From Gastranaerophilus sp944325835 (GTDB taxonomy: Bacteria > Cyanobacteriota > Vampirovibrionia > Gastranaerophilales > Gastranaerophilaceae), in the NCBI GenBank assembly GCA_963931575.1, contig OZ007029.1:1364001-1428000 (forward strand): DNA of 64,000 nt. Direction: 5' to 3'. A program made the translations under genes and the position numbers. A model generated the notes under the pieces. It saw only the letters and a list, made by a program, of their open reading frames with translations. It did not search any database and had not been told where the DNA came from. Positions 34,762-45,250 of this stretch are shown in pieces; position 1 is the stretch's first letter, and each line of letters begins with the position of its first letter.

Positions 34762-36438
34762 TTAAATACAGAAGCAGAGCGGCAGAAAAATACTAGAATG
34801 AGTAGCATCATAACTGGTAGCAGTACCGTCGCTGGCAACATTACATACGCTAGCAGCATTATAAGAAGCCGGAGCAGAAAGCCACCAAGAGCAACGAGCA
34901 CCGCTTGAGTTCCTTTTAACCCTGTGCTCACAATTATTTGCGAACCAAGGAAATTGGATTGACAGCCCAGCTTCAGGAAACCAAAAACCTGACGTTTGAG
35001 ATAGGTTGCTACGAATACCGCAGCCATAAACTTCAACTTCATTAGGCAACCAAAGTTTACCCATATCAGCCCAATCCCAGCCTGTTGAACCTGTTAAAAG
35101 ACCGCTTGAAGAATATCTGTTATCTAAGAGGTTTCTCTTCTGTTTTAAGACGCTTTGCAGTGTACTAGGTAATAATTGTAGTATTCCTTTGGCAGAAGCG
35201 TTTGCTCCGTGTGCTGCGTCGCCGTATGCACTCGTTGTATAGTTGTTCACTCCGTTCAATACCGCATAAGCTGCACTTGCAAGCCAAGGTTTATTTTGTG
35301 AAGCCGTACCATTGTTATTGTCTGTCGGGTTCCACTTTATAGCGGTATTTATTACTTCATCAGATATTACATAGAACATATTGCCTATATTCGTATCTGC
35401 ACAAGATTTGTATGTGTTAATCCCTACTATACGGCATTTAAAGGTCTGTGCTGCTATTGAATAGCCTGCCACTGTTCCGGCACTCAAACTTACAGAGAAG
35501 TAATCCCCAACGTGTATGCCCTCAAAATTTCCTGCATTCTTTCTGTTATTGAGCCAAGCATATACGTTACCTGCTGCGGCTATTTCCGTTGCAAATTTAG
35601 TTTCAAGATTAACACCTTCATACATTCTGTCAAAGTTCTTTATAACGGCGTCTATCTGTCCATCAAGCGTACTTGAATAACCGTTGAACTGGTTTTGTAA
35701 TGCCGTTGATTTATTTTGTGCTAACGCTTGAAAATCAGCCTTGTCTGCTTCTATTGCACTTTCTGCCGTTGATTGTGCAGATGATATGGCATTTAAAGCG
35801 TCAAGTTTATCTGCTGCTATATCAGCCATTGCGTCATCGTAAGTTTCTTGAACTATTGCCGCCTGCTGCGTTGCTGTCGTTGCTTCCTCTCCGGCTGCTA
35901 TTGCTGAATTGTTTGCAGCTGTGGCTTTTTCTGCAGCTATCTGAGCGAAATTTTGAGCATTTATTTGAGCTTCATTCAAATTATCAATGAGTTGTTGAGG
36001 GGTAGTTGCAGAGCCTTCTGGAACAAGAACTGCACGTTCAATTCGTCTTTTTAAAATTTGATCAATTCTCATTCCATAATCAAATGCTCGTTCTAGTTGG
36101 CTCTTATCTAACTCGCCACTAATGTCAAATTCAAAATCTTGAGAAAATGGTATATTTAAAGAAATGGTTAATAATTCTTTTTCGTCTGTGCTTTGATTCC
36201 ATGCAAGAACTCCATACTCAGAACCCTGTAATGGGAATGTAATGTAACTACCTTCTTCATTTCCTATCTCGTTTATTGAGTAGTCAACACCCAATGTAAG
36301 AGTTGTTTGCAGACCGTTCATATCTGTATGCTGAACTAATAATTGATTCTCTGTTTCAATATAAAAATCAAAATCAAAGGTTGTTGCACTGTTATTGCCA
36401 TAATGGTTTTTTACTGGCTCAATTTGCGATACTGTCAT
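34762..36438 (-). CDS. Tail fibre/receptor-binding protein carrying the DGR variable repeat
   Basis: A 558-residue protein. Residues 1-140 resemble the T7-type fibre N-terminus that docks on the tail (IEPVKNHYGNNSATTFDFDF, then LDKSQLERAFDYGMRIDQIL). Residues 150-270 are an alanine-rich coiled coil. From about 430 to 558 the sequence looks like the C-type-lectin-like fold used by DGR targets (TGWDWADMGKLWLPNEVEVY, SGFWFPEAGLSIQFPWF, CSWWLSAPASYN). The last 43 codons contain the VR. It should bind the receptor on the host cell. AAGGAG precedes the ATG. Confidence 0.92.
   Translation of the reverse strand: MTVSQIEPVKNHYGNNSATTFDFDFYIETENQLLVQHTDMNGLQTTLTLGVDYSINEIGNEEGSYITFPLQGSEYGVLAWNQSTDEKELLTISLNIPFSQDFEFDISGELDKSQLERAFDYGMRIDQILKRRIERAVLVPEGSATTPQQLIDNLNEAQINAQNFAQIAAEKATAANNSAIAAGEEATTATQQAAIVQETYDDAMADIAADKLDALNAISSAQSTAESAIEADKADFQALAQNKSTALQNQFNGYSSTLDGQIDAVIKNFDRMYEGVNLETKFATEIAAAGNVYAWLNNRKNAGNFEGIHVGDYFSVSLSAGTVAGYSIAAQTFKCRIVGINTYKSCADTNIGNMFYVISDEVINTAIKWNPTDNNNGTASQNKPWLASAAYAVLNGVNNYTTSAYGDAAHGANASAKGILQLLPSTLQSVLKQKRNLLDNRYSSSGLLTGSTGWDWADMGKLWLPNEVEVYGCGIRSNLSQTSGFWFPEAGLSIQFPWFANNCEHRVKRNSSGARCSWWLSAPASYNAASVCNVASDGTATSYDATHSSIFLPLCFCI
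34770..34891 (-). repeat. DGR variable repeat (VR) at the 3' end of the tail fibre gene
   Basis: Counterpart of the TR. Compared with the TR it changes 13 codons: Asn to Tyr, Ser, Ala, Ser, Asp, Thr, Thr, Tyr, Asp and His, two Thr to Ala, and TGA to TGC. An A-free tract (TTTTTCTGCCGCTCTG on the coding strand, 34775-34790) near its 3' end is the likely initiation-of-homology element. It ends 5 bases before the stop codon. Confidence 0.97.
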
Positions 36439-36452
36439 AAAATTCTCCTTAT

Positions 36453-39400
36453 TTATTTTTCCCCTGTAACTCTCTTAGCTCTATAATCTGTAAAGCCGGA
36501 TAATTTTAATAATCCCTTGAGTGGACTTCCGGTTAGAACATCTGCAGCACCAGATACCTCTGTTCCTATAGATGTCATTGGTACTCCGGTAGAAGCTTCT
36601 GTAAACAATGAAATAGCGTTAAATAAATCTTTTGGTGTTATATCTCCTTTGTTTATTTTACGAGCTGTATTCCCTAATTTTGCAGCTGCAGTATCAAACC
36701 AATTACCTGTTGTAGCCCTTTCTCCTCTTATTCCAGAATAGATGGTATTTATAAACATTCCTGCAATTGGTACAAAAGTAACTCCGCCGATTATAGATTT
36801 CCAAAAATCTTCTTTTAATTCATCATCTCCGCCACCTGTAGCTGCAATGATAGGAGATAATGAAGAAGCAAGATTAAATAAAAATGGAAATAAAAACATG
36901 TAGCAACCGACTAATTTAATCATATTTAAGCCAGTTTCTTTTGATGGGTTTTGTTTAAATCTTATAATTGCATTTGAGGCAGTTCTAAAATATTGCCATG
37001 GTGTATTTTGGTAGGCAAAAAACATTTTTGCAAGCGGTTGATGGGCTGCATTTCTTTGTATATTTGACAATGTTGAAGGAATGCTTGACTGCTGATCGTT
37101 TACCGTTTTTTCTATAAATATCCTTATTGCCTGTTCTTCTGAATACCCTTTATCAAGTAAGCAATCGATGTATGGCTTACCGCCTAAAATAATTGCCCCC
37201 ATATCACCATATCTAACATTTGCTGAGAATATCTCATCAAAAAGGCTTATTTTTGCAAACATTCTTTGCTCAAGCTGTCTTTTTAACGCATCAGTTGATC
37301 CGCCTCTGCCAAACCTATCTTTTAAGTATGGAATATTCATCATGTAATTTATATTGTTTTTCCATTCCGTTGGAGTAAAGGTTTGCTGTGCGAATTTCTT
37401 CCACCATTCACCAGCTGACACATATTCATCTCCTACCCCATAGTTCATAAATGACATGACCTGTTTTAAACCAACTTGCGGTTTTAAAAATATTTGTGCT
37501 TTGATGACGTTATTTTCTATCTTTCCGATAAATGACTCCGCCTCTGAAATTGTGCTTTGTTGTCCACTGTACAAATTGGCAGTAACAAGTTGTATAAATT
37601 CTTTTGCGGTATCATCACCCCAGACAGTTTTTATTTTTTTCTGTAGATCACTATCTTTAAAAACGCTGTTCATTATGTCTAATTGTTCACCCATAATAAT
37701 AAGCGTGTTAGCTTTTTCAATATGGTCAAATAAAACGGCAACCGGATTGGCAGGGGCAATTCTTACCCCTGGACCAGCTGTTCTTTGTTTTTGCATTCTC
37801 TGATTCGTATTGAGCTGAGAATACTGATTAAACATTTCCAGCATTTTTACATCTTGAGTTTCCGACTTACGAGGGAAGTAAGCGTTGACCTTGCCGAGAT
37901 CTGTATGATATTTTTTAATGTGATACTGATTCAGTTGTGGATAATACTTTTCAGCAGCCATTTGCAAAATATCACCCATCATTTTTTCTTGTTCTGTTAG
38001 TTCATTTAATAGCTGATCAAATTCAAATTTATCAAATTGACCTTTCGGCGGAGTTGTTTCATCCCCCATATCTGTAAGCATTTTATAAGAAATACTATTT
38101 TTAGATTGAATGTAATAATATAATAATTCCATTCTTGAAAGCTCAATTGGTTCTTCATCCCATTCTTTATATTCATAGGAATCCTTTCTTACATTGACAA
38201 CTCTATCTGTAAAAGTTTTTCCGGTTTCTGGATCTGTATGTGTAACTCTATAGGTTCCATTAACCTTATCAGGAGTGTATCTTTGTTTTATTTTAAATTC
38301 CTTTTTGGTCATATCAATAAATCTATTAAATAATTGAATATCTCTAAATCTACCAGTATAACCAAAGACCTTAGCTATCTTTTCAAGAACTTCATTTCTA
38401 TCAGCACCAACCTGTGCATCTTTCATTGCATATAAATAATCAAGGGTAAATTTATTTTTAATTTCCTTGTTGAACATCATTTCTAAAGCAGAGTTCAAAT
38501 TAAAACCGTGCCTATATGCTTGTTCAAGTTTAGATACCTTACCTTTATGCGTATCAACAGCTCTTGCACACTCATCTATTAAATTGATATTTTGCATTCT
38601 CCGCTCAAAATCAATTTCATCTCTTGCAAGCTTAGCAGTGAATTTTGCGTTTTGAATTTTATCAAGCAGATCTTTTAAAAATTCTGTTGTATTATACAAG
38701 CTACCATTTATACGGTATTTTATAAACATTTCCTCTATGACTTTATAATAGTCATTATCATTTACTGTATCTGCTTCATAAGTTATATTCGCTTCTTCAT
38801 TAACAATTTGATCATACATATCCTGTAATGTATCAATTTTCATACGATTCAATTCTCTTAAACGAGTAAATAACTTATTTGCCGGATAAGTATATTTTGT
38901 TTTCTTAATGCCGTTCTGCCATTCATGAATTGTTTGTCTAACTTCTCTATCAATATCTGCGGCAAGTTGTTTTCTCATTGAAACGTCTGCAAGTGTTTCA
39001 GCGAAATCCATAACTGTATCAAGATTTCTTTCTATATCACGGAATGAGTTGTATTCTTTTAGTTTGTCAAATATTCTAGCTTTGTCGTATTCAGTCATAA
39101 AGTCTAGTCTTTTTAAAATAGCTCTTGCGTATTCTGCAAATTGAGATGAATAATCTCCGTAACCTTTTAACGTTGCGGCATATAGCTTTAAATCTTCTTT
39201 GGCTTGCTCGAACTTAGAAAGAGATTGGTAACGGTCTATTTCGTTTGTTTCACTTTCCCATTTTTTTTCAATATCTTCTTGTATGTACGGATGTAATCTA
39301 TCAAACCATTCATAATAAGCTAACATTGGAATAGTTTTATCATCAGCATTTTTATAGGCATCTAATAATGCTTCAAGTTCATACTGATTTTTCTGAGCTT

Positions 39401-42400
39401 CTTCTTCTGTTAAAATACCAAACTCATCAACATTTTCTGTATCATAAAGATATCTATTTTCAACAATGACATCATACGCCTCAAGAGCAAGCTCTGAATC
39501 TGCTCCTGCTTCCGCATTATTATAGCTAACCCCTGGGTCATTAAAGAATTCGCCCCATTCTGGCAAAAAACCGTCATTTGCAGAAAACTCATCATCTAAT
39601 TCTGAAAGAAATTCGTATATTCTTTCCGCTTGATGCTTGATACCTTTATTCTTTTTACCATAAGCAGTATTTTTATTGCCGAGAATCATTTGTAATTGTT
39701 TTTTACTTTTTATGAATTCCCGACCTTCTTTTGAATGTTGCAGAGCATAATAAATAATATCGTAGGCAGTATCTCTATATCTGCGTTGACGTTCTGTTAA
39801 TTGATTAGGGTTAATTGTAGTTTTAAGTCCTTCATCATCAAACCGGAGTTCTGCATATCTTTTTGCTTTATATAATAGCTGTTCTGCTTCTTGTTTTTGT
39901 GCATTATGAATACTTCCGCCCAATAAATCTTCAAAAACTTGTTCTGTTTCTGGATCAAGGAAGAAATCTTCTGCATTAACAAGAGTAGAATATAAATCAT
40001 TAAGCCACTTCTTAAAATTTTCAAAAGCTCGTTTTAATCCGTAAGTCGGTGCTTTTCCACTTCTTACATACGCAACGAAACCATTGGCAAACTTTTCATG
40101 TTGTGCAACAGTATATTCAATGCCATCATAGCGTAACCATTTATTAACATTCAAGAGCATTTCTCTTGCACGTTCATTTTCCCTAGCCATGTTGTTCAAT
40201 GTTATTAAATATACGTGTGCGAATTCATGCAGCAATGTAGACTTATCTGCTTTTTTATTTAAAAGCGTAATAAGATTGTCTTTCATGGTTCCATCAAAAT
40301 TATATCTTTGATAAGTGTAACCACGTACATTATTTATATCATTTTGAAGATTATTTGAATCATCAATCGACTGGAATAATATTAAGTTATTATTTTCATT
40401 TCTAATTTGGACTTTGCTAAATAGCCTGTCAAACGCATCAAATATACGTTTCCGTTCTTCTGTATCTGCTGGAAACCATTCAACTATCAAACTTCTATCG
40501 TCTGTAGAATCTTTATTTTCAGCTTGGTTTTGTATTCTTTCAGCTATGGCAGAAAGGTCAAAGCTATATTGTAAAGCTTCATCTTGAACTAGGAAATGGT
40601 TAGTATATTGTTTTTGGTTTATTTTATTAAGAATATAACTTGCAAAAGCTCTTGCCCCAAGTTCGGTATCTTGTGTCCAATAATTACCACTACCTTTTTC
40701 TATTTGGTTGAGTTTTGCGGCATTGTTATAATAATTAGTATATTTTTTTGAAGCTTGTGCTAAAGCTTCAACTTGTTGCAACTTTAAAATTTGATATTCT
40801 AAATTATTTAATTTTGAAAGATTGTCAAAGGTTCTTCTTCTTTCTTCCAACATTTCTACAAATTTTTTGTCCAACTCATCACGTTCTGCTTTAATGTCAA
40901 TAGAATCAACTCTGTTCAGAATATCGTCAATAAAGCTATTTATCTGAGCAGAGTGTTTGGATTTACGGAAAGATTTTTTTATATCATTTGCATAATATTC
41001 TATATTATGCTCAATGCGTTCTTTCATAATGTTTTTCTTTGTGTTTAACTCATTCTCTGTAAGAGGTGCAAACTTCATTTGTTCTCGTATTTCAGATAAT
41101 GCATTGTAGATATCTTCTCTCAAAAAGCCTTGAGCTTTCAGAGTAAGAGCTGGGGTGCCGGAAAAATCTTTTCCTTTTGATTGATCGCCAAAATAGTAAT
41201 CAAGGGCATGCCACCATTCATGAGCAAGTGAACCTGCACCAGATTTTCTAGTTAAATTTATTTCATTATATTCTGGAATAAAATGTCCAGCTGCACGGCT
41301 GCGACCTTGAGCCCCAAACGCAAGACCGAGTTTTCCGCCCAAGCTTAATGCTTTAGGTGGAATATTCAAAATTTCTGCAAGGTCATATAACGAATCATAG
41401 GCTAAATTTACAAAGTCTTGTCTTTCGGATTGTTTTGTCCAATTGCCAAAATTTATACCTCTAAACCCAAAAACTTCAATTAAAGCCTCTGGTCTAACGT
41501 TTTGATTATTTTGCCTACGGGGTATATAATTTCTCATTTTAGAAAAATCAACTGTAAAAGAGTTTTGATTTGCTTGTAAATAATCGTATATTTTTTGAGC
41601 ATATAATTCAGCGATCTCTTTTGATGGTAAATTGGTAGAAGAAATAATCATTCCGCTTTTTCTGTCTGCAATAAACCACCCACGATAATTTTGATTTACT
41701 TCAAATTTCTTTTGCCATCCTGTTAAATTTTCTGTAGCTTTTTTATTATCATTATTATCAGAAGAATAGGCTTTTACTAATTTATCAATATCTTTACTAG
41801 ATTGATAATCAAGATATAATGAATTTACAAATTTATTACCACCAACAATTACAGCTTTATAGTTATATTCTGGGTATGCTCTAAACACATTGCTAATTGA
41901 CTTATTTTCGGAGTTAGGAAATATTCTTTTAAATAAGTCATCATTAAATTGAGAAGTTGAAAGGTTAGTAATGAGTTCATTGTTATCTTTTGCAAATTGA
42001 ATTGTTTTTTCAACAACTTCATTTACAAAATCGTAATAAGTTTTTTGACTCTTCAAGTTATCATAACCGCTTGCTGGTTTAGAGTTTATTTTGGAGTAAA
42101 CATATAAAACATAAGCTGCAGAGCGATCAGATAAGCCTTGTTCTTTTAATTCTTGGAATGTCGGTATTTGAACAATATATTTTTTTGCAACATACTTACT
42201 GCGGAGCAAATCATTCATGTTTTCTAATTCAGCCCAAGTATATTGCTTTTTATTCTTTTTTAAATTTCCTAACAACGAATCTCCAACATCATTTATTTGT
42301 TCAGTTGTCTTAGGTGTTGTTACATCACTTTCAGTATATGATGATTTGATTTTTAGTTGGACGGGTTGATTATCTGTTTCTTGAGGAACAAAAATTTGTT

Positions 42401-45242
42401 CTTGTTGAAACAGATTCATTTGTAATACATTCTCGAAATTTAAACTTATTTGCCCAGGGGATGTTCTAATTCTCTTACGTTGAAAATATATATTAGGATT
42501 TTCAATATCGAAAGTTCCTTTATTATTCACAGATTTTATTTGTTCTGGTTCAAAGACGACATACTCTGACCAATCACCCGAACGCATAATAATACCATCA
42601 TGACCTTTTTCCTTAATATGTGAAGTTATCTGATTTATTTGGTCTTGAGCAAAATGTATAAGTCCATCAGAATCTAATCTAAAATTAAACTCTGAAACAT
42701 CAAGATAATCTGCTATTTCTTCAATAGTTTTAAAATCGTTTATTACAAAAGGATTATCTATTTTTAAATAAACTGGCATTTGTTTAGTGCCGTAAGGGGT
42801 TTCTTTATTGCCAAAATAGAAGCCTTTCCCCCAAATTCCCATATCTGTAGCAGTACCAATTTTAGACTGATCAAAAGTTTCAAAGTCCGCATTTGTACCA
42901 TGATAAACAACAAGTGGCTGACCGCTTTCATCAACAACTTTGCTATCACCAAACCATTTCTTGAAAAATCTACTATCTGTACCTTTCGTTTCCCATTCTT
43001 TTCTCGCTACAGCAGTCTGATTATTTTCTGCTCCAGCGGTTTCTATTGATTGAAATTTAGGTTGAATAGTTGTCCTGTTTACACTGTTATTTAATGCAGC
43101 TTTTAATGCAGCCGCAAGCAGAGGCTCTGATTGCTCATAATTGCTAATTAAAGCCTCTGCTCTGCTTTTATCAATATCCGCAAGAGTACCATCCTTGATA
43201 TCTTGCAGTAGCTGCATTTCTCCTACCCTATTGTTTAGTTCTGTTTCATCAGAAAAATCTTCCGGCAAATTATCATATTCAGCAAATAATTGATCAATTT
43301 TATCATCAATTATTTTACTATTATTATATTCAACTCTACCTTGCAATAAAGTTGCTTCATCTTGCTTATATTGCTCGTATGCCTGTTCGTCTGTCATATT
43401 TTGCAAATTTATTGCAAATTTCTTTTCTGCATCATCAAGGCTAATCCCCCATTCTTTTGCAGAATTGGCAACTATTTCTGAGAATACATTCGCCGTTTGT
43501 AAAGCCTCATCATCTTCTCGTCCGGCATTCTTTAATTGTGTGTAATAGCGATTTTGCAATTCTTTTCTTTGCTGCATGTCCTCATTGGCATAGCTTGACA
43601 CATCAATTAAGCCTTCTGTAGTTAATTCTGAAATTTTCTTTTCTTTTTCTCTTTCAGATAAAGAGTTCATAACTTCAAGAATTTCATCATCAGAAGCTCC
43701 GTTTCTTTCCATATAATTGCCAAGAACATGTGAAGCTACAGAAAGGGTACCCCCTTGCAGAGCAATTGCACCTGCAAGTACAGCCCACTCATCTGGAGAT
43801 TTAAAAACAGCTTTAGCATAATTTTCAAGCGTTCTTTCTTGATCTCCAGTTCCCAGCGTTAAGTTTAGAACGTCTGCAACAACTTCTTCCCCAAGTTCTT
43901 CAAGAAAGCCATCAAATCTTGTCATATCTTTTAAAAACTCATAGGTTTTTCCTTGTGGTTTTAATTTGTTAAGGATTTCATATCTTTTAGCTAATTCCGG
44001 CAAGGCTTTATCTACAAATTTAGTAAGCTTAGGTTGAGATGCTAAATATTTACTTATCGGAGTGCCGATATATTTTGCAGTTGCTGCCGATAAACCTTTT
44101 ACTGGCATTCCAAGTAAACCGCCGGAATATTCAGAGGCAAACTCAACAAAGGTTTGCCCCAGCGATTTTAGAAAAGATATTGCTGGTTTTTCAGTGGCTT
44201 CCTTAAAAATATAGCTTCCTTTGTCGGTAAATTCCATACCGTTATTAAGTAAACGATTTTGTAAGGTTTGGTAAGTATCATTCCACCCTGTTGGCAATAA
44301 TGTATTGGCGGCTCCACCTTTCGCAATATTGCCTAGATGGTATAGTGCTGTTTGTCCAGTAGTTGCACCGCTAGCAAGTTCGGGCATTAAGCCTAATCCT
44401 TTTAATACCCATTGTCCGGTCGCTATTTCTCCAGAAAAACGTATCATTGAAGGAAGAATACCATCCGCAATTTGACCACCCCAAGTATAACCTCTTACAT
44501 TTTCTTCTTGCCTTTTGTTGAGCCTGTAATTAAGGTAATTTAATTCATCTTGTCTTATCGGTTGGCTGTTTCTGATTTTTTCTTGTATTTCACGTTCTTT
44601 TTTATCATCAGCACCACCAATAAAACCACCAATAAAAGGAATCCACTCACCAGAAGCAAAACTATTTCCCAATGATTCAGTAAAATTTATTTTACCAGTT
44701 TTCTCGGTTGTATTTTGTGATTCAATTATATTTTTAACAATAGGATCTGCAGGAGCATTAACTTGAGCTTGATAACTTGCGTTCCCCATTCTGTCAAGAG
44801 CAGCTCCAGCTCTATCCCAAAAAGAGGCAGTTCCTTCATTTACTCTTTTGTTACGTTCTTGTTTTTGCCTAAAATTCTCTTCTATTTTTTTACGAACAGC
44901 TTCATTTCTAGGACTATTTCTTAAAGCTTGTTCCACCGGATTGAAATTAACGTTATTGTCTATATTGTTATAAGTGCCATTAAATTCTATAGCTCTATTT
45001 TGTGCATATTCAAAAGGAGTAACGCCGCCTTTGTTTTTCCATTCTTTTATTTTACCAGTATCATTAGCCGACTGTTTAGTGATAGGTTTCAGCTCATTTA
45101 TGGTTTCACTATACTGTTGCCTTATAGCGGAATCATCAATCCCTGTGGCTCTTAAATAATCTATATTTGACTTAACATCCTCAACTGATATCCCGTTTAG
45201 ATTAAGGATATTCATTTCATCTTGTGTTATATCTACTGACAT
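36453..45242 (-). CDS. Giant polyvalent ejected protein: ART-like domain, two metallopeptidase motifs, C-terminal membrane segment
   Basis: A 2929-residue protein in the place of the T7 gp16-type internal virion protein, so probably packaged in the head and ejected with the DNA. Visible parts: about 755-900 an ADP-ribosyltransferase-like domain of polyvalent proteins (VVYHGTNADF, GIWGKGFYFG, EYVVFEPEQIKSV); about 1250-1360 an LPD1-type domain with FGFRGINFGNW, LGLAFGAQGRS and LAHEWWHALDYYF (HExxH); near 1672 LLHEFAHVYL, a second HExxH; about 2700-2840 a region (QPLAKMFFAYQNTPWQYFRT) with a hydrophobic stretch MIKLVGCYMFLFPFLFNLAS. Polyvalent proteins carry several host-take-over activities on one ejected chain. 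No internal frameshift is seen. Confidence 0.88.
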   Translation of the reverse strand: MSVDITQDEMNILNLNGISVEDVKSNIDYLRATGIDDSAIRQQYSETINELKPITKQSANDTGKIKEWKNKGGVTPFEYAQNRAIEFNGTYNNIDNNVNFNPVEQALRNSPRNEAVRKKIEENFRQKQERNKRVNEGTASFWDRAGAALDRMGNASYQAQVNAPADPIVKNIIESQNTTEKTGKINFTESLGNSFASGEWIPFIGGFIGGADDKKEREIQEKIRNSQPIRQDELNYLNYRLNKRQEENVRGYTWGGQIADGILPSMIRFSGEIATGQWVLKGLGLMPELASGATTGQTALYHLGNIAKGGAANTLLPTGWNDTYQTLQNRLLNNGMEFTDKGSYIFKEATEKPAISFLKSLGQTFVEFASEYSGGLLGMPVKGLSAATAKYIGTPISKYLASQPKLTKFVDKALPELAKRYEILNKLKPQGKTYEFLKDMTRFDGFLEELGEEVVADVLNLTLGTGDQERTLENYAKAVFKSPDEWAVLAGAIALQGGTLSVASHVLGNYMERNGASDDEILEVMNSLSEREKEKKISELTTEGLIDVSSYANEDMQQRKELQNRYYTQLKNAGREDDEALQTANVFSEIVANSAKEWGISLDDAEKKFAINLQNMTDEQAYEQYKQDEATLLQGRVEYNNSKIIDDKIDQLFAEYDNLPEDFSDETELNNRVGEMQLLQDIKDGTLADIDKSRAEALISNYEQSEPLLAAALKAALNNSVNRTTIQPKFQSIETAGAENNQTAVARKEWETKGTDSRFFKKWFGDSKVVDESGQPLVVYHGTNADFETFDQSKIGTATDMGIWGKGFYFGNKETPYGTKQMPVYLKIDNPFVINDFKTIEEIADYLDVSEFNFRLDSDGLIHFAQDQINQITSHIKEKGHDGIIMRSGDWSEYVVFEPEQIKSVNNKGTFDIENPNIYFQRKRIRTSPGQISLNFENVLQMNLFQQEQIFVPQETDNQPVQLKIKSSYTESDVTTPKTTEQINDVGDSLLGNLKKNKKQYTWAELENMNDLLRSKYVAKKYIVQIPTFQELKEQGLSDRSAAYVLYVYSKINSKPASGYDNLKSQKTYYDFVNEVVEKTIQFAKDNNELITNLSTSQFNDDLFKRIFPNSENKSISNVFRAYPEYNYKAVIVGGNKFVNSLYLDYQSSKDIDKLVKAYSSDNNDNKKATENLTGWQKKFEVNQNYRGWFIADRKSGMIISSTNLPSKEIAELYAQKIYDYLQANQNSFTVDFSKMRNYIPRRQNNQNVRPEALIEVFGFRGINFGNWTKQSERQDFVNLAYDSLYDLAEILNIPPKALSLGGKLGLAFGAQGRSRAAGHFIPEYNEINLTRKSGAGSLAHEWWHALDYYFGDQSKGKDFSGTPALTLKAQGFLREDIYNALSEIREQMKFAPLTENELNTKKNIMKERIEHNIEYYANDIKKSFRKSKHSAQINSFIDDILNRVDSIDIKAERDELDKKFVEMLEERRRTFDNLSKLNNLEYQILKLQQVEALAQASKKYTNYYNNAAKLNQIEKGSGNYWTQDTELGARAFASYILNKINQKQYTNHFLVQDEALQYSFDLSAIAERIQNQAENKDSTDDRSLIVEWFPADTEERKRIFDAFDRLFSKVQIRNENNNLILFQSIDDSNNLQNDINNVRGYTYQRYNFDGTMKDNLITLLNKKADKSTLLHEFAHVYLITLNNMARENERAREMLLNVNKWLRYDGIEYTVAQHEKFANGFVAYVRSGKAPTYGLKRAFENFKKWLNDLYSTLVNAEDFFLDPETEQVFEDLLGGSIHNAQKQEAEQLLYKAKRYAELRFDDEGLKTTINPNQLTERQRRYRDTAYDIIYYALQHSKEGREFIKSKKQLQMILGNKNTAYGKKNKGIKHQAERIYEFLSELDDEFSANDGFLPEWGEFFNDPGVSYNNAEAGADSELALEAYDVIVENRYLYDTENVDEFGILTEEEAQKNQYELEALLDAYKNADDKTIPMLAYYEWFDRLHPYIQEDIEKKWESETNEIDRYQSLSKFEQAKEDLKLYAATLKGYGDYSSQFAEYARAILKRLDFMTEYDKARIFDKLKEYNSFRDIERNLDTVMDFAETLADVSMRKQLAADIDREVRQTIHEWQNGIKKTKYTYPANKLFTRLRELNRMKIDTLQDMYDQIVNEEANITYEADTVNDNDYYKVIEEMFIKYRINGSLYNTTEFLKDLLDKIQNAKFTAKLARDEIDFERRMQNINLIDECARAVDTHKGKVSKLEQAYRHGFNLNSALEMMFNKEIKNKFTLDYLYAMKDAQVGADRNEVLEKIAKVFGYTGRFRDIQLFNRFIDMTKKEFKIKQRYTPDKVNGTYRVTHTDPETGKTFTDRVVNVRKDSYEYKEWDEEPIELSRMELLYYYIQSKNSISYKMLTDMGDETTPPKGQFDKFEFDQLLNELTEQEKMMGDILQMAAEKYYPQLNQYHIKKYHTDLGKVNAYFPRKSETQDVKMLEMFNQYSQLNTNQRMQKQRTAGPGVRIAPANPVAVLFDHIEKANTLIIMGEQLDIMNSVFKDSDLQKKIKTVWGDDTAKEFIQLVTANLYSGQQSTISEAESFIGKIENNVIKAQIFLKPQVGLKQVMSFMNYGVGDEYVSAGEWWKKFAQQTFTPTEWKNNINYMMNIPYLKDRFGRGGSTDALKRQLEQRMFAKISLFDEIFSANVRYGDMGAIILGGKPYIDCLLDKGYSEEQAIRIFIEKTVNDQQSSIPSTLSNIQRNAAHQPLAKMFFAYQNTPWQYFRTASNAIIRFKQNPSKETGLNMIKLVGCYMFLFPFLFNLASSLSPIIAATGGGDDELKEDFWKSIIGGVTFVPIAGMFINTIYSGIRGERATTGNWFDTAAAKLGNTARKINKGDITPKDLFNAISLFTEASTGVPMTSIGTEVSGAADVLTGSPLKGLLKLSGFTDYRAKRVTGEK

Positions 45243-45250
45243 TTATACCT

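Noticed and set aside
34042..34891. TR/VR similarity considered as an ordinary duplication or assembly artefact
   Set aside because: All 14 differences fall on one base type; random drift or sequencing error would hit other bases too.
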